Source: Mesorhizobium sp. WSM3862 (GTDB lineage Bacteria; Pseudomonadota; Alphaproteobacteria; Rhizobiales; Rhizobiaceae). Taken from it: a DNA stretch of 64,000 bases. How positions within the stretch are numbered: the stretch's first letter is position 1; each line of letters begins with the position of its first letter. This document shows positions 43,722 through 52,203 of the stretch, one piece after another. A program made the translations under genes and the position numbers. Below the pieces are notes generated by a model, which was given only the letters and a program-made list of their open reading frames with translations, did not search any database and was not told where the DNA came from. The stretch covers positions 744,001 through 808,000 of the forward strand of contig NZ_NSGE01000001.1 in the NCBI RefSeq assembly GCF_002294985.1, given 5' to 3'.

Positions 43722-44709
43722 GTCGATCCTGATCGCTTTCCTGTCACTCGCCATCGAACGTGCCCTTGGCTATCCGGACTGGCTGTTCAACGCCATCGGT
43801 CATCCGGTAACCTGGATCGGCAGGCTGATATCCTTTCTCGATCGCAGGCTCAACCACGCCACCGATTCCGACGAATTGCGTCGCCGCCGCGGCGTCCAGG
43901 CGCTTCTGGTCATCCTGCTGGTGCCGGCGGCCATCGGCCTGACGCTGCATGTCCTGCTCTGGCTGATCTTTCCGTCCGGCCTGGTCATCGCGGCCATTCT
44001 CAGCTCCTCGCTTCTGTCGCAGAAGAGCCTCGCCGAGCATGTCGAGGATGTCGCCGATGCGCTGGAGACCGGTGGCCTGACGCTCGGCCGCATCGCCGTT
44101 TCGCGCATCGTCGGCCGCGATCCGGACAAGCTCGACAGGGCGGGCGTTGCCCGCGCCGCGATCGAAAGCCTGGCCGAGAATTTCTCCGATGGCATCGTCG
44201 CGCCCGCCATATGGACCGGTGTCGGTGGTTTGGCCGGGGGTGCTGCGTACAAGGCCACCAACACTGCCGATTCGATGATCGGCCACCGCACGCCGAAATA
44301 CCAGGCCTTCGGCCGGGCGGCCGCTCGCTTCGACGACCTGGTCAACCTGCCGGCATCGCGGCTCACCGGCCTGCTGATTGTGCTGGCGGCCTTCATCGTC
44401 AAGGGCGCCGACCCCCGCAACGCCTGGCAGGTCATGCGGCGTGACGCGAAGAAGCACCGTTCGCCCAATGCCGGCTGGCCGGAAGCCGCCATGGCCGGCG
44501 CGCTGGGGCTCGCCCTGGCCGGACCGCGCAGTTATGGCGGCGAGGTCGTCGAGGATGCCTTCATGGGCGAAGGCGGCAGGCGCGAGGCCGAAAGCACCGA
44601 CATAAGGCAGGCGCTGGAACTCTATCGTGTCGCCGACGGGCTGCTGATCGGCCTGTTCGCGATTCTGTCGGCGACGGTGATCTACCTGACCATTTTGATC
44701 GGCGGCTAA
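43720..44709 (+). CDS. cobD: adenosylcobinamide-phosphate synthase (CbiB/CobD)
   Basis: A 329-aa membrane protein that attaches aminopropanol phosphate to adenosylcobyric acid. Family motifs are RALGYPDWLFNAIGHPVTWI near the N-terminus, ESLAENFSDGIVAPA in the middle, then KATNTADSMIGH, followed by several hydrophobic segments. It is convergent with cobO, with only 6 bp between the stops. Confidence 0.92.
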   Translation: MSILIAFLSLAIERALGYPDWLFNAIGHPVTWIGRLISFLDRRLNHATDSDELRRRRGVQALLVILLVPAAIGLTLHVLLWLIFPSGLVIAAILSSSLLSQKSLAEHVEDVADALETGGLTLGRIAVSRIVGRDPDKLDRAGVARAAIESLAENFSDGIVAPAIWTGVGGLAGGAAYKATNTADSMIGHRTPKYQAFGRAAARFDDLVNLPASRLTGLLIVLAAFIVKGADPRNAWQVMRRDAKKHRSPNAGWPEAAMAGALGLALAGPRSYGGEVVEDAFMGEGGRREAESTDIRQALELYRVADGLLIGLFAILSATVIYLTILIGG

Positions 44710-44715
44710 GGCGCC

Positions 44716-45345
44716 TCAGAATTCAATCCCCTGCTGCGCCTTCACGCCGGCCGCAAAATGGTGCTTGGTCTGCCCCATCTCGGTGACGAGATCGGCCGCC
44801 TCGACCAGCAGCGGCTTGGCATTGCGGCCGGTGACGACGACATGCAAGCCCTCGCGACGCGCCTTCAGCGCCGCGACCACCTTTTCCAGCTCGAGATAGT
44901 CGTAGCGCAGAGCGATGTTGAGCTCGTCGAGGACCACGAGGCTGATTGACGGGTCGGCAATCAGCTCGAGCGCCCTCGCCCAGGCAGCCTCGGCGGCGGC
45001 AATGTCGCGCTTCAGGTCCTGCGTCTCCCAGGTGAAGCCCTCGCCCATCGCGTGCCAGACGACGCGATCGCCGAAAGCGGCGAAGGCATCCTTCTCGCCC
45101 GTGTGCCATTTGCCCTTGATGAATTGGATGACGCCAACGCGCTTGCCGTAGCCGAGCATCCTCAGCGCCAGGCCGAACGCAGCCGTGGTCTTGCCCTTGC
45201 CCGGCCCCGTGTTGACGATGAGCAGTCCCTTCTCGATCGTCTTGCCGGCCACCTCGGCATCCTGCACCGCCTTGCGCTTGGCCATCTTCGCGCGATGGCG
45301 CTCGGCATCCTTGTCGTCGATGATCGTGTCTTTGATCTCGCCCAT
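44716..45345 (-). CDS. cobO: cob(I)yrinic acid a,c-diamide adenosyltransferase
   Basis: A 209-aa P-loop protein with GPGKGKTT at 47-54 and FIKGKWHTGEKDAF, the CobO/BtuR signature. It adds the adenosyl ligand to Co(I) corrinoids. It follows cobU by a single base and ends the cbtB-cbtA-cobU-cobO unit that starts behind the cobalamin riboswitch. Confidence 0.92.
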   Translation of the reverse strand: MGEIKDTIIDDKDAERHRAKMAKRKAVQDAEVAGKTIEKGLLIVNTGPGKGKTTAAFGLALRMLGYGKRVGVIQFIKGKWHTGEKDAFAAFGDRVVWHAMGEGFTWETQDLKRDIAAAEAAWARALELIADPSISLVVLDELNIALRYDYLELEKVVAALKARREGLHVVVTGRNAKPLLVEAADLVTEMGQTKHHFAAGVKAQQGIEF

Positions 45346-45346
45346 G

Positions 45347-45868
45347 TCACTTCACCTTGAGCGGCAGCCCCGCCACCATCATCAGCACGCTGTCGGCGAC
45401 AGCCGCGACCTGCTGGTTGAGCCGCCCTGCGGCGTCGCGGAACCGGCGCGCCAGCGCATTGTCCGGCACGATGCCGAGCCCGACTTCGTTGGATACCACA
45501 AACCACGGTCCGCGCGGCTGCGAAAGCACATCCGAGAGCCGCCGGCACTCGGCCGCGATATCGTGGTCCGCCAGCATATGATTGCTCAGCCACAATGTCA
45601 GGCAATCGATCAGCACAGGCTGGTGATCGGGCAAGGCCTCGATCGCGGCGACCAGGTCGAGCGGAGCATCGACGGTGACCCAGCCTTTGCCACGGCGCGA
45701 GCGATGCAGCGCGATGCGCTCGCGCATCTCCTCGTCATAGGCCTGCGCTGTGGCGATATAGGCCCAAGGCGACGGGCTTGCCGCCACCAGGCACTCGGCA
45801 TGCGCGCTCTTGCCGGAGCGCGCACCGCCGATGATGAAGGTCAGATGGCCCTCCGCGCGATCAGGCAA
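45347..45868 (-). CDS. cobU: adenosylcobinamide kinase/adenosylcobinamide-phosphate guanylyltransferase
   Basis: A 173-aa bifunctional nucleotide-loop assembly enzyme. P-loop IIGGARSGKS lies almost at the N-terminus, and VVSNEVGLGIVPDN and AAVADSVLMMVAGLPL are family signatures. No ATG sits in the right place: TTG 45868 gives a normal length and overlaps cbtA by 8 bp. An upstream ATG at 45931 would add 21 residues inside cbtA. The start is therefore provisional. Confidence 0.87.
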   Translation of the reverse strand: MPDRAEGHLTFIIGGARSGKSAHAECLVAASPSPWAYIATAQAYDEEMRERIALHRSRRGKGWVTVDAPLDLVAAIEALPDHQPVLIDCLTLWLSNHMLADHDIAAECRRLSDVLSQPRGPWFVVSNEVGLGIVPDNALARRFRDAAGRLNQQVAAVADSVLMMVAGLPLKVK

Positions 45869-46658
45869 AGCTGTCGCGCAGGCTGGTCGACGTACCGGTG
45901 AAGCGGCCGCGCACCACACCGACGGCCGCACCGAGCACCAGCCAGAAGACCAGATCGGTGAGGGTCACCGCCACCACGAACTGATGGTGCAGCCCCTCGG
46001 GAATCGCCGTCTCGAAGCTGACGGGCTGCGGCGCGCCGACTACGTGCGGAGCGACGATCAGCACGACCGCCAGAATTGCCAAGGGCAGCGACTTGCGAAA
46101 GGCGATCAATCCAAGGCCGACCGCGGTTGCGGCCACCGTCGAAATCCACCAGATCTGGCGCGGCAGAAGTTCCGCCGCCGGCATGGCCGGCAGTTCCGGC
46201 GGCAGGCCGAGGCCGGGCGCGAGCGTGAAAACCGCAAAGCCGGCAAGACCCCAGAACACGCCCTGGCGCCAGCTGCCGATGCCACCGGCGAATTCCGAGA
46301 CCGCGACCAGGATCAGCGCGAAGCCGATGCCGGTGACGATGTTGGCGACAACGTTGAAGGCGAAGCGCTCGAAGCCGTCGGCCGGAGCCCAGCCCTCGTC
46401 CTCGGTCGGAGCCGCCGCTTCCGTCGACGCAGGAACGGCGCTGCTCATCGCATTGCCTACCGGTTCGGCCGAGCTCATGGCAGGGCTAGTTCCAGTGTTG
46501 GCGGCATGGTCGTGGTGATGACCGCCGCCCGCCTTTTCATAGACTTCCGCTTTGAGGATCAGCGGCACGGTCGCATAGGCCTGCATGCAGGCAAGCGCGA
46601 TGCCCGCCACGAGCCCTGCGATCGCCGCGACGAACACGACGTTGCGAAACAGATTCAT
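45861..46658 (-). CDS. cbtA: cobalt transporter subunit CbtA
   Basis: A 265-aa membrane protein with five or more hydrophobic segments; first is VVFVAAIAGLVAGIALACM, followed by a His-rich loop GGGHHHDHAAN that probably binds cobalt. CbtAB is a B12-regulated cobalt importer family. It is separated from cbtB by 15 bp and overlaps cobU. Confidence 0.9.
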   Translation of the reverse strand: MNLFRNVVFVAAIAGLVAGIALACMQAYATVPLILKAEVYEKAGGGHHHDHAANTGTSPAMSSAEPVGNAMSSAVPASTEAAAPTEDEGWAPADGFERFAFNVVANIVTGIGFALILVAVSEFAGGIGSWRQGVFWGLAGFAVFTLAPGLGLPPELPAMPAAELLPRQIWWISTVAATAVGLGLIAFRKSLPLAILAVVLIVAPHVVGAPQPVSFETAIPEGLHHQFVVAVTLTDLVFWLVLGAAVGVVRGRFTGTSTSLRDSFA

Positions 46659-46673
46659 GATATCGGGCCTTCG

Positions 46674-46853
46674 TCAGTGGCAGGGAAAAGCCATCGAGTG
46701 ACGATAGTCGTGGGCAGCGTTGTGGACTGCATCGATGTGCGAGAAGCCGACAAAACCGACGACGAAAATGCCGAGCAGCGCGGCGAGAGCCAGCTGCATG
46801 ATGCGCGACTGCGAGGAGACGGAGGCGCCGAGGGAGACGGAAGCGGTATTCAT
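46674..46853 (-). CDS. cbtB: cobalt transporter subunit CbtB
   Basis: A 59-aa single-pass membrane protein; the helix is LALAALLGIFVVGFVGF, and the C-terminal HDYRHSMAFPCH is the metal-binding tail typical of CbtB. ATG 46853 is preferred over an in-frame start at 46946, which lies inside the riboswitch. First gene of the operon. Confidence 0.88.
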   Translation of the reverse strand: MNTASVSLGASVSSQSRIMQLALAALLGIFVVGFVGFSHIDAVHNAAHDYRHSMAFPCH

Positions 46854-46894
46854 GTCTTGTCCTTTCGCCCTCCACCCGAGGGCATCGAAGTCAA

Positions 46895-47085
46895 CTTTCC
46901 TGTCGCCGGCAGGTCTCCTGGCTCGCGGATTCGCACCCTTCCCCACCTTCCCGAGGACAAACCTCAGTGGTTCTATGGAGAGGACTACCGCACACAGTTG
47001 CGGGGGCAGCCACGGCTTAGGGCAAAGACTCCACCCTCACCGCATTCCCTCTTGGCTCCAAAAACGGAACCGACGACGCCATCGA
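46895..47085 (-). ncRNA. cobalamin riboswitch
   Basis: The minus strand carries the B12 box AGCCAGGAGACCTGCC (46923-46908), preceded by GCGAATCCGCG, GGGAAGGTGGGGAAGGG and ACCACTGAGG, the conserved core elements in the right order. The left boundary is approximate. It controls cbtB-cbtA-cobU-cobO: high adenosylcobalamin should shut off cobalt import and adenosylation/nucleotide-loop genes. Confidence 0.92.
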
Positions 47086-47159
47086 CTATAGGCAGAATCG
47101 TCGCGACCGGCAAACCAAATTCCGTCACGCCGCAGCGTGATTGCGGCACCGGTTTCGGA

Positions 47160-47846
47160 CTAAGATCCGGCGATCCGCTCGGCAACGAGCTGCTGCAATC
47201 GCCACAAATGGCGGTCGTGAATACCGCGCTGTTCGAGGTTCTTCACGGTGTTGTAGAGATAGTCGGCGCCTGAACCCCAGTGGCCGCACGAGGTCGCCAG
47301 CCTTTCGACCACCTCGTCTTCGTTGAGTGGGCCGGCATAGGTCGTGCCTTTGCGATTGATAACGAAGGCAAGCGCTCTCAACGGTCCCTTGTCGGTTGCG
47401 AGTTGCAGCAGGCGAGGTCGGTAGCTGGTCGGCTTCAGCGTCATCTCGCGGCGAAAAAGCCTGTCCAACGCCTGCCGGCGGTCACCACCGTTCAGGCGGA
47501 AAGCAACGCCCTTGCATTGGCCGCCACGATCCAGCGCCATCATCAGGCCGGGGCTTTGCTTGGTGCCGCGCCAGCGCGTCATCTTCATGCAGAAGGAGCG
47601 ATGCCAGCCGCGAGCCACGGCGACGCGCTCCTCAAAATGCTCGATTTCCGGTTTCCAGATCAGCGAGCCGTAGCCGAACAGCCAGAGAGGCTCGGTTGCA
47701 GGTAGCTCGGCCTCGAATGCATCCAGCATGGCTTCATAGTCGCTGTCCACGAGATGCTCGGCATCCGGGTCGGGCCCCGGGTCATCGACCGCGCGAAAAC
47801 AGCGGGCGACCAGTTCCACGGTCAGCGACATCGTTCTTGCAGGCAT
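47160..47846 (-). CDS. ChaC-like gamma-glutamylcyclotransferase
   Basis: A 228-aa protein with the GGCT signature LWLFGYGSLIWKPE (GYGSL at 58-62) and a likely catalytic Glu in GPLNEDEVVE. ChaC enzymes cleave glutathione to 5-oxoproline and Cys-Gly. ATG 47846 is used; a later ATG at 47831 is possible. It is transcribed away from the Rieske oxygenase, sharing a 141-bp promoter region. Confidence 0.83.
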   Translation of the reverse strand: MPARTMSLTVELVARCFRAVDDPGPDPDAEHLVDSDYEAMLDAFEAELPATEPLWLFGYGSLIWKPEIEHFEERVAVARGWHRSFCMKMTRWRGTKQSPGLMMALDRGGQCKGVAFRLNGGDRRQALDRLFRREMTLKPTSYRPRLLQLATDKGPLRALAFVINRKGTTYAGPLNEDEVVERLATSCGHWGSGADYLYNTVKNLEQRGIHDRHLWRLQQLVAERIAGS

Positions 47847-47916
47847 ACTTTGCAATCCTGGGCAGCCGGCGAAACCGCAGGCGATTACGAAGTGACCTTA
47901 AGGGCAGCACCCGGAA

Positions 47917-47968
47917 GCGACAATGGCCGCGCAATTGACAACGGTCCTGCCCGGGTGTCGGCTGTCGC
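47917..47968. promoter_or_regulatory. TGTCGC elements upstream of the Rieske oxygenase gene
   Basis: TGTCGC lies on the minus strand at 47922-47917 and on the plus strand at 47963-47968, 20 bp before the ATG. The same hexamer marks the glxA-type promoter and, once, the GcvT oxidase promoter. The hexamer is short and common in GC-rich DNA, so this is only suggestive of shared regulation. Confidence 0.25.
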
Positions 47969-47987
47969 CAGCCAAGGGGAGCCGCTC

Positions 47988-49178
47988 ATGCAGCCAAATC
48001 CTAGCGAACACAGCCGCTACAATGGCCTCACCTGCCTCGAGCCGACGTTGCCTGCAAGCGCCTATCGGGAAGCCGACGCTTACCGGCTCGATCTCGAAGC
48101 GATCTGGTATCGGAGCTGGCTCATGGTTTGCCGCGAAGCCGATCTCGCGGAACCTCTTGCCTTTCGAACCGCGCGTATCGGCTCGCAGGAGGTCGTCGTG
48201 CTGCGCGACGAGACCGGGAGCTTGCGCGCCTTCCACAACACCTGCCGGCATCGCGGCTCGCAGCTCTGCCAGGGAAGCGAAGGGCGGCTGAAGGCAAGGC
48301 TGCTCACCTGCCCCTACCACGCCTGGTCCTATTCGCTGCGCGGCGATCTCGTCCGTGTCCCATCGAAATCGCTGCCCGAAGGCTTCGACAAGGACAATTA
48401 TCCGCTCTACGGGGTGGCGCTGTCAGTGTGGCGCGGCCTCGTCTTCATCAATCTCGCAGAGGATCCCGATGGCTCGGCGGAAGCCTCCTTCGACTCCGCC
48501 TCCCGCGATCTTTCGAATTGGCCGCTGGAGACGCTCGTCCCCGGGCACCGGCTCACCAAGGTGATGAACTGCAACTGGAAAATCTTCTGGGAGAACTTCA
48601 ACGAATGCCTGCATTGCCCGGGCGTGCACAAGGACCTGTCGCGGCTGGTGCCGATCTATGGGCGCGGCCTGATCGCGAGGCATGACGATCCGGAATGGGC
48701 GCGCTATGCGGATAATGATGCGCCGGAGTTTTCCGGCGGCCTGCGCGCGGGCGCCGAGACCTGGTCGCGCGACGGACGCGTCCATGGACCGGTCTTTGCC
48801 GACCTGACGCCGGCCGAGCGAGCCGCCGGCCAGACCTACGCTACCTCGCTGCCCTCGATGTTCATCGTCGGCCATGTCGACTATGTCCGCACGGTGCGGT
48901 TGACCCCGCTCGGGCCGGAGCAAACGGAGCTCACCGCCGAATGGCTGTTCGCGCCCGATGCCCTGGCACAAACCGATATCGACAACATCGTCGCCTTCGG
49001 CGCGCAGGTGCTGGAGGAGGACGCCGCGATCTGCGAGATCAACCAGAAGGGCCTGCACTCGATCCGCCACCAGGCCGGCGTGCTGATGCCCGAGGAGTAC
49101 GATTTGCGCCGCTTCCACGAGTGGGTGCGTGGGCGCCATGCCGCGTTGCAGCCCGATCAAAACGACTTCGGCAGATAG
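47988..49178 (+). CDS. Rieske ring-hydroxylating oxygenase alpha subunit, GbcA-like
   Basis: A 396-aa Rieske non-haem iron oxygenase. The 2Fe-2S site is C86/H88 (CRHRG) and C108/H111 (CPYH). The mononuclear iron site has H209 and H214 in NECLHCPGVH, a pattern of amine N-demethylating members such as glycine betaine monooxygenase (GbcA) and stachydrine demethylase. AAGGGGA precedes ATG 47988. No reductase partner (GbcB-like) is adjacent. Given the dimethylglycine and sarcosine oxidases in this window, glycine betaine is the leading substrate guess. Confidence 0.82.
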   Translation: MQPNPSEHSRYNGLTCLEPTLPASAYREADAYRLDLEAIWYRSWLMVCREADLAEPLAFRTARIGSQEVVVLRDETGSLRAFHNTCRHRGSQLCQGSEGRLKARLLTCPYHAWSYSLRGDLVRVPSKSLPEGFDKDNYPLYGVALSVWRGLVFINLAEDPDGSAEASFDSASRDLSNWPLETLVPGHRLTKVMNCNWKIFWENFNECLHCPGVHKDLSRLVPIYGRGLIARHDDPEWARYADNDAPEFSGGLRAGAETWSRDGRVHGPVFADLTPAERAAGQTYATSLPSMFIVGHVDYVRTVRLTPLGPEQTELTAEWLFAPDALAQTDIDNIVAFGAQVLEEDAAICEINQKGLHSIRHQAGVLMPEEYDLRRFHEWVRGRHAALQPDQNDFGR

Positions 49179-50356
49179 CGCCAGGTGAAGAAGCCACAGA
49201 AGGCGGCCAACAGGCCGAGCGTGACGAACACCGAGCCGAGACCGAAGAAGGTCAGCACCACCGAATAGACCAGCGGCGGCGTCAGCTCGGAAAAATCGAG
49301 ATAGGTTCGGTAGACAGCCGCCATCTGCGCTCGTTCATAGGAACGCACCGAGCGCATGAAGGCTGTCGAGCCTAGCGCGTCGAGCGCAATGCTGAACAAG
49401 GCGCCGCCGAGCAGGAAGGCGGCGGTGAGCAGCGGCGCGGCGGCGCCGACGCCGCCGGCCACGAAGAGCATCGCCGCCATGGCGAAATAGGCGAAAGCCA
49501 TGGTCCGACGGCCGCCGAAGCGCTTTCCCGCCCTGCCCCAGAAGATCGCCATGAACAGAAGCGCATTGCCGGCCGAAACCAGCAGCCCGCCGGCAAGCTT
49601 GCCCTCGCCCGTGATCACCATGAACAGCGGGCCATAGACGAAGAAGGTCGTTCAGAAACACGAGCGCCCGAAGGCGATCAGCCACGCGAGGCGCAACCGC
49701 GGCTGCGCGACGAAGCGGCCGATATTGGCGAGCGGGTTGATCGGACGGCTCTTGCCGGGACGGATCGAAGGGTTGTCGCCCAGCCGATAGGTCCAGAACA
49801 ACGCCAGCAGCGCCAGCGCGAAAGCCACGACCGCGCCGTGCGCGGCATAAATCCCGAAGCGCGTATAGAGGAAAATGCCGAGCGTCGGCCCGCCGGTCCA
49901 GGCGAACATCGACCAAGCCATGCGCAGCGATTCCGCCTGCATGAAGTCGGTCTTGCGGATGTGGTCCATGATGTAGAGGTTAAGTGTGATGGACAGCGCG
50001 CTCGCCCCCATGACGCGGCACAGCATCCCGGCGAGTTGTCCCGGCAGCGTGTGGGTGACGAAGAACACCGAGCCGATCGCCAGCATCAGGCAGCCGGCCG
50101 TGTAGACCCAGCGCCGCGCGAAGCGGCGGATCAGCATCGGCATGAACAGCGTCACCGACAGCCCGAGCAGCGACACGATGGTGTAGAGGATCGAGACGAT
50201 CTGCTCATTGTGCAGGATCTCGTAGGCTTGGATCGGGATGACGCTGGAGATGGTGGCGCGAGCAAAGGATTCGACCGCATAGAGCGAAGCGAAGGTGCGC
50301 GCATCCGCGGGCCTGAGAGCCGGAAGCCAGATCGGATGGCGCACATGGGTGGACAT
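49157..50356 (-). pseudogene. MFS transporter interrupted by one in-frame TGA
   Basis: Two halves of one MFS protein lie in the same frame. The N-terminal half from ATG 50356 (RBS GGAGGG) ends at TGA 49654-49652 after ...IAFGRSCF. The C-terminal half continues directly as TTFFVYGPLFMVITGEGKL to 49157. Changing plus-strand T49652 to C turns the TGA into TGG (Trp) and restores a 399-aa protein of about 12 hydrophobic segments. Either a recent nonsense mutation or a sequencing error; no other lesion was seen. It converges on the Rieske gene, overlapping its 3' end by 22 bp. Confidence 0.75.
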
Positions 50357-50581
50357 CGGCCCTCCGAAAAGTGAATCGCTCGCCAAATCTGGCCGGACCA
50401 GTAGCGGACCGGTAGCAGGAAACCGACTCCGAGAGGCCGAAAAGCGAAGCCGGCCGAAGGCTTTCCGCCGCTGGCCTAAGCGGCTTGCCATGCCGCCGGA
50501 ATCGCAACAGCCGATCCACCCTCTGTTGTTCGCCCGAACCGTGATAGTCGTTTGGCACGACTGAATCGGATTGCGAGATCA

Positions 50582-51583
50582 ATGACCCTTCAGACGACCG
50601 GCGACGCCGTTCAGGACGCGCCGAAACACGGCCGCATCGTCGCCATCGACGTCCTGCGCGGCATCGCGCTGATTGCGATGGCGAGCTATCATTTCACCTG
50701 GGATCTCGAAAACTTCGGCTACACCTCGCCGGGCCTCACCGCCTTCGGTTGGTGGAAGCTCTACGCCCGCTGCATCGCCTCGACTTTTCTGTTCCTGGTC
50801 GGTGTCAGCCTGTTCCTCGCACATGGCCGCCATATCCGTTGGCCTGGCTTCTGGAAGCGCTTTGCGATGGTTGCGATTGCGGCGATCGCCATCTCGGTCG
50901 TCACCTATATCGCCACGCCGGACGGCTTCATCTTCTTCGGCATCCTGCACGAGATCGCGCTGGCAAGCCTGCTCGGCCTGGCTTTTCTCAGGCTGCCGAC
51001 ATTGCTGACGGCGATCGTCGCCGCGGCCGTGATTGCGGCGCCCTATTATCTGCGGTCGGAAGTCTTCGACCATCCGGCGCTATGGTGGGTCGGGCTGTCG
51101 CCGACCAACCCGCGCTCGAACGACTATGTGCCGCTGTTTCCCTGGTTCGGCGCAGTGCTTGCCGCCATCGCGGTCGTCAAGCTCGCTTCGGCATCCGGGC
51201 TTCTCGCCCGGCTGGCGACCTGGATGCCCGGACGCTGGTCGAACCCGCTGACTTTCATCGGCCGGCACAGCCTCGCCTTCTATCTCATCCACCAGCCGCT
51301 TCTGTTCGGCTCGGTGTGGCTGTTCTCGCAGGTGATGCCGGCCGCGCCACAAGACAAGGACGCTGGTTTCCTGTCGGCTTGCCAGGCGCAGTGCGAACAG
51401 CAGCGGGACAGCAAGTTCTGTTCCAGCTATTGTGGCTGCATGCTGGACACGCTGAAGGGCGAAGCGTCTCTCGACAAGCTCTACAGCAACGACCAGTCCA
51501 GCGCCTGGAAATCGCATCTGGCCGATCTGGCGAGCACCTGCACCGCCGGGACCGAGGACGAAATGGAGGGAGGGCAGCAATGA
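50582..51583 (+). CDS. DUF1624/heparan-alpha-glucosaminide N-acetyltransferase-like membrane protein
   Basis: A 333-aa membrane protein with eight or more hydrophobic segments. It opens with RIVAIDVLRGIALIAMASYH, the R-x-x-x-D-x-x-R-G loop of acyltransferase-3/DUF1624 proteins, and has GRHSLAFYLIHQPLLFGSV. The last 65 residues form a soluble Cys-rich tail (CQAQCEQQRDSKFCSSYCGC) unusual for the family and probably outside the acyltransferase core. Its stop overlaps the next start (ATGA), so it is coupled with the ICMT-like gene. Confidence 0.75.
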   Translation: MTLQTTGDAVQDAPKHGRIVAIDVLRGIALIAMASYHFTWDLENFGYTSPGLTAFGWWKLYARCIASTFLFLVGVSLFLAHGRHIRWPGFWKRFAMVAIAAIAISVVTYIATPDGFIFFGILHEIALASLLGLAFLRLPTLLTAIVAAAVIAAPYYLRSEVFDHPALWWVGLSPTNPRSNDYVPLFPWFGAVLAAIAVVKLASASGLLARLATWMPGRWSNPLTFIGRHSLAFYLIHQPLLFGSVWLFSQVMPAAPQDKDAGFLSACQAQCEQQRDSKFCSSYCGCMLDTLKGEASLDKLYSNDQSSAWKSHLADLASTCTAGTEDEMEGGQQ

Positions 51584-52059
51584 CCGGTATCGCAAAGCCC
51601 GGACACGGGATCATTCCCTGGCCGCCTGTGATCTATGTCGTCGCGATCGCGCTGAGCGTCGTGCTCGGCATGCTCTACCCGCTGCCCTGGATCGGAGACA
51701 TATTCGGCGCTATCCTCGTCGGCGCCGGCTGGGTAGCGCTCTTTGGCGTGGCAGCGCTCTGGGTTACCGCGATCCGCTCCATGGTGCGCGCCAGGACGAC
51801 GCTCAATCCCAATGCCGAGCCCGACCATCTGGTGACATCGGGGCCCTTCGGCATCACCCGCAACCCGATGTATCTCGCCAATACGCTGCTGTTGATCGGC
51901 GTCTCCTTCATCACCGGCATCGTATGGTTCCTGCTGTTCGCCTTCCTCGCTGCCTTCGCGACGCAGAAAATGGCGATCGAGAAGGAGGAAAAGATACTGG
52001 CGGCAAAGTTCGGCAAGAAATACCGCGATTACGCCAAGCGGGTCCGGCGCTGGATCTAA
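51580..52059 (+). CDS. isoprenylcysteine carboxyl methyltransferase-like (PEMT/ICMT) membrane protein
   Basis: A 159-aa integral membrane methyltransferase. The family motif is LVTSGPFGITRNPMYLANTL, with the Glu-rich C-terminus MAIEKEEKILAAKFGKKYRD typical of the phospholipid methyltransferase/ICMT group. It would use SAM to methylate a lipid or membrane-associated thiol/amine; the substrate in bacteria is mostly unknown. It is coupled to the acyltransferase gene by a 4-bp overlap. Confidence 0.8.
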   Translation: MTGIAKPGHGIIPWPPVIYVVAIALSVVLGMLYPLPWIGDIFGAILVGAGWVALFGVAALWVTAIRSMVRARTTLNPNAEPDHLVTSGPFGITRNPMYLANTLLLIGVSFITGIVWFLLFAFLAAFATQKMAIEKEEKILAAKFGKKYRDYAKRVRRWI

Positions 52060-52203
52060 GGCTGTATCGACAATGAAGGTTGCTGGGTGCGAGCAGGCCC
52101 CGCACCTCTTTAGCAGAAGCATCCGCCACGAAGCTCGAAAGCTCCGGCCAATCTCGAACGTCTGCGACAGTTAACCTAGCTGAATTCCTTGGCTGTCAGC
52201 GGG

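Noticed and set aside
45810..47273. 487-codon plus-strand frame across cbtAB and the riboswitch
   Set aside because: It crosses two well-supported minus-strand genes and the riboswitch, with compositionally biased translation.
49652..49654. Selenocysteine or programmed readthrough at the in-frame TGA
   Set aside because: MFS transporters are not selenoproteins and the position fits Trp (TGG) by one base change; no special context was seen.
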